A stretch of DNA of 64,000 nt from Taibaiella chishuiensis (GTDB taxonomy: Bacteria; Bacteroidota; Bacteroidia; Chitinophagales; Chitinophagaceae). The notes under the pieces are model-generated. The model saw nothing but the letters and a program-made list of their open reading frames with translations. It was not told the DNA's origin and did no database searches. The DNA lies in contig NZ_PYGD01000012.1 of NCBI RefSeq assembly GCF_003014535.1, forward strand, positions 1 to 64,000, read 5' to 3'. The position numbers and the translations under genes were made by a program. This document shows, piece by piece, positions 59,899 through 64,000 of the stretch. How positions within the stretch are numbered: position 1 is the stretch's first letter; the number at the start of each line of letters is the position of its first letter.

Positions 59899-60642
59899 TC
59901 AGGATTGCAGGGTGAGTGCGGCGCAGATGATGCCGGTGGCTACCGATACATTGAGCGATTCGGCCCGGCCCCGGCTTGGAATGGTGATCTTATGCGATGC
60001 GGCTTCGAGCAGCCCGGCCGACAGTCCGCGGGATTCGTTGCCCATGGCGATAATACCGGGTTCCGGTTGTTGAACGTTGCGGATATCTTCGCCCGAAAGA
60101 CATGCGGCATACAGGGGCGCCTGGTTCTGTGCCAGGAAATCCTGCAACTCCATTTCCAGTATACGTACGCGCAACAGGCTGCCCATGGTGGCCTGCACCA
60201 CTTTGGGATTATAGACCTCTACACAGTCGGGCGAACAGATGATAGTGCTGATGCCGAACCAGTCGGCGGTGCGGATGATCGTACCCATATTGCCCGGGTC
60301 CTGCACTTTTTCCAGCAGAAGGCTCCAGGCGCCGGTTGCGGGCAGGATCGTATCTTGTGCAGGGCTTTCTACCACCAGCACTACTTCCTGTGCGGTTTGC
60401 AGGGCCGATATCTTTTCCAGTTCAAAATCTTCGGCGGCAATCAGCGTGGCTTCGGGGTGCGCGGCGATCAAAGCCCGGTTATCTGCGATCCAGGTTGCAG
60501 ATGCCGCGATATGGCTGATGCGGCAATCAGCCTGCAGCCATTCTTTAGCATTTTTATAGCCTTCCACCAGGTATGCATTATACTCTTTTCTGTACTTTTG
60601 CCTGCTTAACGCCTGGAAAAATTTAATCTGGGCTTTGGTCAT
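59899..60642 (-). CDS. TrmH/SpoU-family RNA methyltransferase
   Basis: A 247-residue SPOUT enzyme. An N-terminal substrate-binding part (MTKAQIKFFQALSRQKYRKE) precedes the knotted SAM domain with its three motifs: EKVQDPGNMGTIIRTADWFG, IIAMGNESRGLS and ITIPSRGRAESLNVSVATGI. It 2'-O-methylates a ribose in rRNA or tRNA; the target is unknown. It is divergent from the TamA-like gene. Confidence 0.95.
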   Translation of the reverse strand: MTKAQIKFFQALSRQKYRKEYNAYLVEGYKNAKEWLQADCRISHIAASATWIADNRALIAAHPEATLIAAEDFELEKISALQTAQEVVLVVESPAQDTILPATGAWSLLLEKVQDPGNMGTIIRTADWFGISTIICSPDCVEVYNPKVVQATMGSLLRVRILEMELQDFLAQNQAPLYAACLSGEDIRNVQQPEPGIIAMGNESRGLSAGLLEAASHKITIPSRGRAESLNVSVATGIICAALTLQS

Positions 60643-60712
60643 TTCTATAATTTAGAGGTGCAAATTATACAAACTTGCAATCATTTTTATAAATTACGGT
60701 ATAAACCTGTAC

Positions 60713-63133
60713 ATGCGGCCTTTCCTACAATTCCTGCTTGCGATCTGCCTGTTGGCGGGTATAGCCGTGTTGACCGGATGCTCTACTACCCGTTATCTTA
60801 AAGAGGACGAGTACCTGTTGCGCAGTGTAAATATAAAGTTGAATACCGACCGGACCCTGGCCGAGCGTGGCGCGCTTAACGACCAGCTGTATTCGATTAT
60901 GCCGCAAAGGCCCAATACCTACCTGCTGGGTGTTGCGCCTTTAAAAGTATGGCTGTACAACATGCGCTACAAGAAATACCAGAAAGATACCTCCAATTTC
61001 CAGATCTCCTCAAAAGTGGTGGAGCGGCCGGTGGTACTGGATACCCAGCTCATCGCCCGTACCAAAGCCAATATGCGCGACTTTCTCCGTAACCAGGGCT
61101 ACTTTTATGCCCGGGTCGACGATACCGTAAAGTACAGTGGCAAAAAGGCTTCGGTAACCTACATCGTAAAAACGGGTACCGAATACCTGATCGATGCGGT
61201 AAGTTATGATGTAGGCGACCCGGCGCTGAAAGAGGAGGTGCGGGCCATCAGCAAGTCTACTTTACTGGCCAAAGGCAAGCCCTACAGCAATACCCTGGTG
61301 GGCGCCGAACGCAACCGGTTGGCCAATGCCATCCGTAACTATGGTTACTACCAGTTCAGCGCCGACAATATAGACTTTGAGCTGGATACCCTCGATAAGT
61401 CTTACTTCAACAACCTTGAAAACCCGTTCGAAAGCGCAGTTAACTTTATCACGCTTAAGAAACAAGGCAAGAAACCCTCGCTTAATGTAAAGGTGATCAT
61501 CCATGAAACCGACGACAGTCTTGCTTTTCAGAAGTATACCTTCGGCGATGTGATCGTACTGCCCGACTACCGCGATACGAGCGATCTGCGTAGCGCCGCC
61601 ATGACCGAGAAGACCGTGAACGGGATCAAGTTCCGTTTCCGTAAGCCTTATGTCAACACGACCATCCTGGATAAAAAGATCTTTATACGGCCGGGCAGGG
61701 TATACTCGCAGTCGGATTATAACCAAACCATCCGGCAGCTCAACGACCTGGGTATTTTCCAGTATGTGCGGGTCTTTATATTCGCCGACCGCCAGGACAG
61801 CCTCGATCATACGCTCAATTGTTTTATCATGATGAATGAAAACAAGAAGTATGATTTCAATACCAATGTAGAAGTTTCGGGCGGCGATCTGTATGCCGTA
61901 GGTACCGCAGCCAATGTATCGGTAACGGATAAGAACTTTTTACGCGGGGCCAACCAGCTGACCACCACCGTATCCTATGGCCTGGAGCTTGGGCAGAATA
62001 AAAACCTGGATGTGCCCTTCCTGCAGCAATTCTACCTGTTCTCTCAAAATGTGGGGATAAACTTCAGGCTTACCTTCCCGAAGTTTATCCTGCCCATCAG
62101 CCAGAGCAAGTTCAGCCAGAGCTCGCTGCCGCGTACCGTACTGGATGCGGGCGTCAATACCCTCGACCGGCGCGACTATTTCCGGCTGAGTAATATTGCG
62201 GCGAGTTATGGTTATATCTGGCGCGAAACGGACATCAAGACCTGGACCGTAAAACCTGTATTTGTCAATACCCTGCAGCTTTCCGGTATCTCGCCTTCTT
62301 TCCAGGCCCGTATGGACAGTATACCGGCCATCCGCAACAGTTACCAGGAAACCTTTATCGAGGGGGAAAGCGTGGAGTTCGTGATCAATACGGAGAACCG
62401 GAAACGGTGGAAATACGCCTATCTCCGCATTGCAGGCGAAGAGGCCGGGGGCCTGATGAGCGGTATCAAAGGGCTGGCCGACCTGGTCAATGCGCCCCTG
62501 AAATTCAGTCATGCCCGTTATGTGCGCTTCGACTTCGATTTGCGGCAATACCTGTTGCAGCGCAACTCCTCGCTGGCTTTCCGGTTCTATGGCGGCGTGG
62601 GTATACCTTATGGCGGTTCTACCATCCTGCCTTACCTGAAACAGTATTTCGTAGGCGGCGCTTACAGCATCAGGGGCTGGCGGCCCAGGGTACTGGGCCC
62701 GGGCAGCTATTACGATTCCCTGCGGCAAAACTCTACCGACAACCTCTTTATCGACCAGGCGGGCGATATCAAGCTAGAGCTGAACGGCGAATACCGTTTT
62801 GCCATGATCAAATTGTTCTCCGGTAGCGTAAGTCTTAACGGCGCCCTGTTTGCCGATGCCGGTAATATCTGGCTGGCGCGGAAAGACAATACCCTGCCGG
62901 GCGCCAATTTCGAATTTAAAAACCTGTACCAGGACCTGGCAATCAGTACGGGCGCGGGTTTGCGGCTCGATCTCGGCGGCTTTCTCGTATTGCGTTTCGA
63001 CTGGGCCTTCCCGGTTAAGAAGCCTTATGTAAAAAGCAATGCCGGCTGGGTGATCAAAGATATCGACCTGGGCGACCCCGACTGGCGCAGGCAAAACCTC
63101 AACTTCAATATCGCCATCGGTTATCCTTTCTGA
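60713..63133 (+). CDS. BamA/TamA-family outer-membrane assembly lipoprotein
   Basis: The 806-residue protein starts with a lipoprotein signal (VLTGC, Cys23), which is a Bacteroidota feature of TamA-like proteins. Two or three POTRA domains follow (about 30-400; LIDAVSYDVGDPA, RVYSQSDYNQTIRQLNDLGI). The C-terminal 16-strand barrel (about 400-806) ends in IAIGYPF with the aromatic terminal residue. The conserved lid motif region is YSIRGWRPRVLGPGSY. It probably inserts outer-membrane proteins. It overlaps the convergent peptidase gene by 13 bases. Confidence 0.93.
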   Translation: MRPFLQFLLAICLLAGIAVLTGCSTTRYLKEDEYLLRSVNIKLNTDRTLAERGALNDQLYSIMPQRPNTYLLGVAPLKVWLYNMRYKKYQKDTSNFQISSKVVERPVVLDTQLIARTKANMRDFLRNQGYFYARVDDTVKYSGKKASVTYIVKTGTEYLIDAVSYDVGDPALKEEVRAISKSTLLAKGKPYSNTLVGAERNRLANAIRNYGYYQFSADNIDFELDTLDKSYFNNLENPFESAVNFITLKKQGKKPSLNVKVIIHETDDSLAFQKYTFGDVIVLPDYRDTSDLRSAAMTEKTVNGIKFRFRKPYVNTTILDKKIFIRPGRVYSQSDYNQTIRQLNDLGIFQYVRVFIFADRQDSLDHTLNCFIMMNENKKYDFNTNVEVSGGDLYAVGTAANVSVTDKNFLRGANQLTTTVSYGLELGQNKNLDVPFLQQFYLFSQNVGINFRLTFPKFILPISQSKFSQSSLPRTVLDAGVNTLDRRDYFRLSNIAASYGYIWRETDIKTWTVKPVFVNTLQLSGISPSFQARMDSIPAIRNSYQETFIEGESVEFVINTENRKRWKYAYLRIAGEEAGGLMSGIKGLADLVNAPLKFSHARYVRFDFDLRQYLLQRNSSLAFRFYGGVGIPYGGSTILPYLKQYFVGGAYSIRGWRPRVLGPGSYYDSLRQNSTDNLFIDQAGDIKLELNGEYRFAMIKLFSGSVSLNGALFADAGNIWLARKDNTLPGANFEFKNLYQDLAISTGAGLRLDLGGFLVLRFDWAFPVKKPYVKSNAGWVIKDIDLGDPDWRRQNLNFNIAIGYPF

Positions 63134-64000
63134 CGCGCCTTGCTCGCTACCTGTTGCAATTGTTTTTTCAACCAGGCCGAAACCCCGGCTGCATCACCCG
63201 TCTTAAACCGCTGGTCCAGGAACTGCAATACCGCTGCAGGACTGTCGCCCGTTTGCAGCCATTCCTGTAACCCGCGTAACCCATACCGGTCATAGACCGC
63301 AGCGGCAATAATACCGCCAAGTCCGTATACACTGCTGGTGGTTCCGGTTACCTGTTTTTCATTAAAGAGCAGATCGTAAAGATCTTGCTCCGGGTGTGCG
63401 TTGCTATAGGCCAATAAGGCCTGTGCATGCCTGCTAAGCGGCAGGTTAAGGCTGCCGGCGAGGAAGGTACAGGCGCCTTCTTTAGCCAGGTAACCGCCCT
63501 GGTCGCCGGCCAGTTTATCAATATAAAGATGAACAAGCTCATGCGGGTACCACTCCGTATTCAGGGCCGAATACAGGATGTGGGCATCGGCATCGGCCTG
63601 CCCGCCGCTTTCCGCCACGTACATATTGGGTACATAGTCGTAGCCCTTTACCCCAAACATTTCCACGCTGCCTGTACAGGAGTAATACGTGGCCTGTACC
63701 ACCGGCAACTGCAGTAGGGCGGCGTAGTGCCTGTTCATACTGTCGAGGCGCTGTGCTTCCTGTGGGTTATAGGTTCTGCCCGGCGATACGATAAACCGGA
63801 TCGTGCCTGCAGTATAACGTTTCCAGCTGCGGGTATGGTAGTCGGTGATCCTGCTTAGCCGGAAGCCTTGCTGCTGGCGCGTTACCAGGATATTATAGAT
63901 AAATTTCAACGAAGAAAAGCCGCCTGCTTCCTGTCCCATAAAGGCCACTTTGGCCAGGCAGGTATCTGTGCCGGCGGGGATCAGTTCCAGCAGGGTGGGG
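63121..64000 (-). CDS. HExxH metallopeptidase-like protein, N-terminus beyond the window
   Basis: The reading frame is open from the stop at 63121 to the window edge, so the gene is incomplete at its 5' end. An ATG at 63948 is internal, since the codons above it continue (LIPAGTDTCLAKVAF). HELVHLYIDK with a downstream Glu in LAKEGACTF is a gluzincin-like zinc site. Neighbouring YGLGGIIAAAVYDRYG resembles the basic-peptidase MA helix bundle. It probably works in the periplasm. The 3' ends of this gene and the TamA-like gene overlap by 13 bases. Confidence 0.75.
   Translation of the reverse strand, partial: PTLLELIPAGTDTCLAKVAFMGQEAGGFSSLKFIYNILVTRQQQGFRLSRITDYHTRSWKRYTAGTIRFIVSPGRTYNPQEAQRLDSMNRHYAALLQLPVVQATYYSCTGSVEMFGVKGYDYVPNMYVAESGGQADADAHILYSALNTEWYPHELVHLYIDKLAGDQGGYLAKEGACTFLAGSLNLPLSRHAQALLAYSNAHPEQDLYDLLFNEKQVTGTTSSVYGLGGIIAAAVYDRYGLRGLQEWLQTGDSPAAVLQFLDQRFKTGDAAGVSAWLKKQLQQVASKARQKG

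Overview
The window comes from a member of the Bacteroidota, most likely Chitinophagaceae or a close relative. This rests on the TAnnTTTG-type -7 promoter boxes, an ECF sigma/FecR pair, a protein with a type IX secretion (T9SS) type A sorting domain, LytTR/LytS signalling, many Bacteroidota-restricted DUF families (DUF4175, DUF4292, DUF4286 types) and weak or absent Shine-Dalgarno sequences. Most of the 64 kb is ordinary chromosome. It is densely coded and of moderate GC, except for one AT-rich insertion sequence.

Layout. 1-6.4 kb: a heptamer repeat array, a LuxE-like acyl-activating enzyme, a lipoprotein, a giant DUF4175 protein and a DarB-type ketoacyl synthase behind a structured leader. 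6.4-9.3 kb: an ECF sigma, FecR and STN-domain operon with no TonB receptor. 9.3-16.4 kb: redoxin, YihY, an ABC ATPase, rsmG, a glycosyltransferase and thrS on the minus strand, then a DUF445-like protein. 16.4-21.2 kb: purC, a one-domain asparaginase-like protein, a YkgJ-like cysteine-cluster protein, a DHH phosphoesterase and an FKBP isomerase. 21.4-29.9 kb: accessory islands with lanthipeptide-like precursor peptides (one at 21.4 kb, two at 27.6-28.2 kb, one of these broken by a stop codon), between a DCC oxidoreductase, a GDSL hydrolase, an aldehyde dehydrogenase, a transglutaminase-like membrane protein, pcm and a LolD-like ATPase. 30-38.1 kb: an outer-membrane barrel with a duplicated 3' end, a LiaF-like/LytS/LytTR operon, a GT4 glycosyltransferase, a YjjG phosphatase, DoxX and small conserved proteins. 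38.3-43.3 kb: lon, then an MFS permease gene split at codon 9 by an intact IS3-family (IS150-type) element. 43.3-48.9 kb: an Rrf2 regulator followed by six redox or aromatic-compound enzymes, with two matching palindromes placed like operators. 48.9-55.6 kb: a T9SS cargo beta-helix protein, a large heptamer repeat region, a Crp/Fnr regulator, a YiaA-type protein, a Wzi-like barrel and an FMN reductase. 55.8-64 kb: a sugar nucleotidyltransferase, TPR and DUF4292 operon, another repeat patch, a TrmH-type methyltransferase diverging from a TamA-like assembly protein, and the C-terminal part of an HExxH peptidase running off the right edge.

The observations most worth a second look are: (1) a precursor gene at 27645-27878 with a leader homologous to its neighbour and a TAG stop exactly after the Gly-Gly; (2) paired CTGTAA-N9-TTACAG/T palindromes in front of rrf2 and of its neighbour oxidoreductase; (3) the IS-split permease; (4) three intergenic loci built of 7-bp units that keep one register while the unit sequence drifts; (5) several genes whose start codon lies directly behind the -7 box, implying leaderless mRNAs. 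Family assignments come from motif recognition alone; no database search was run.
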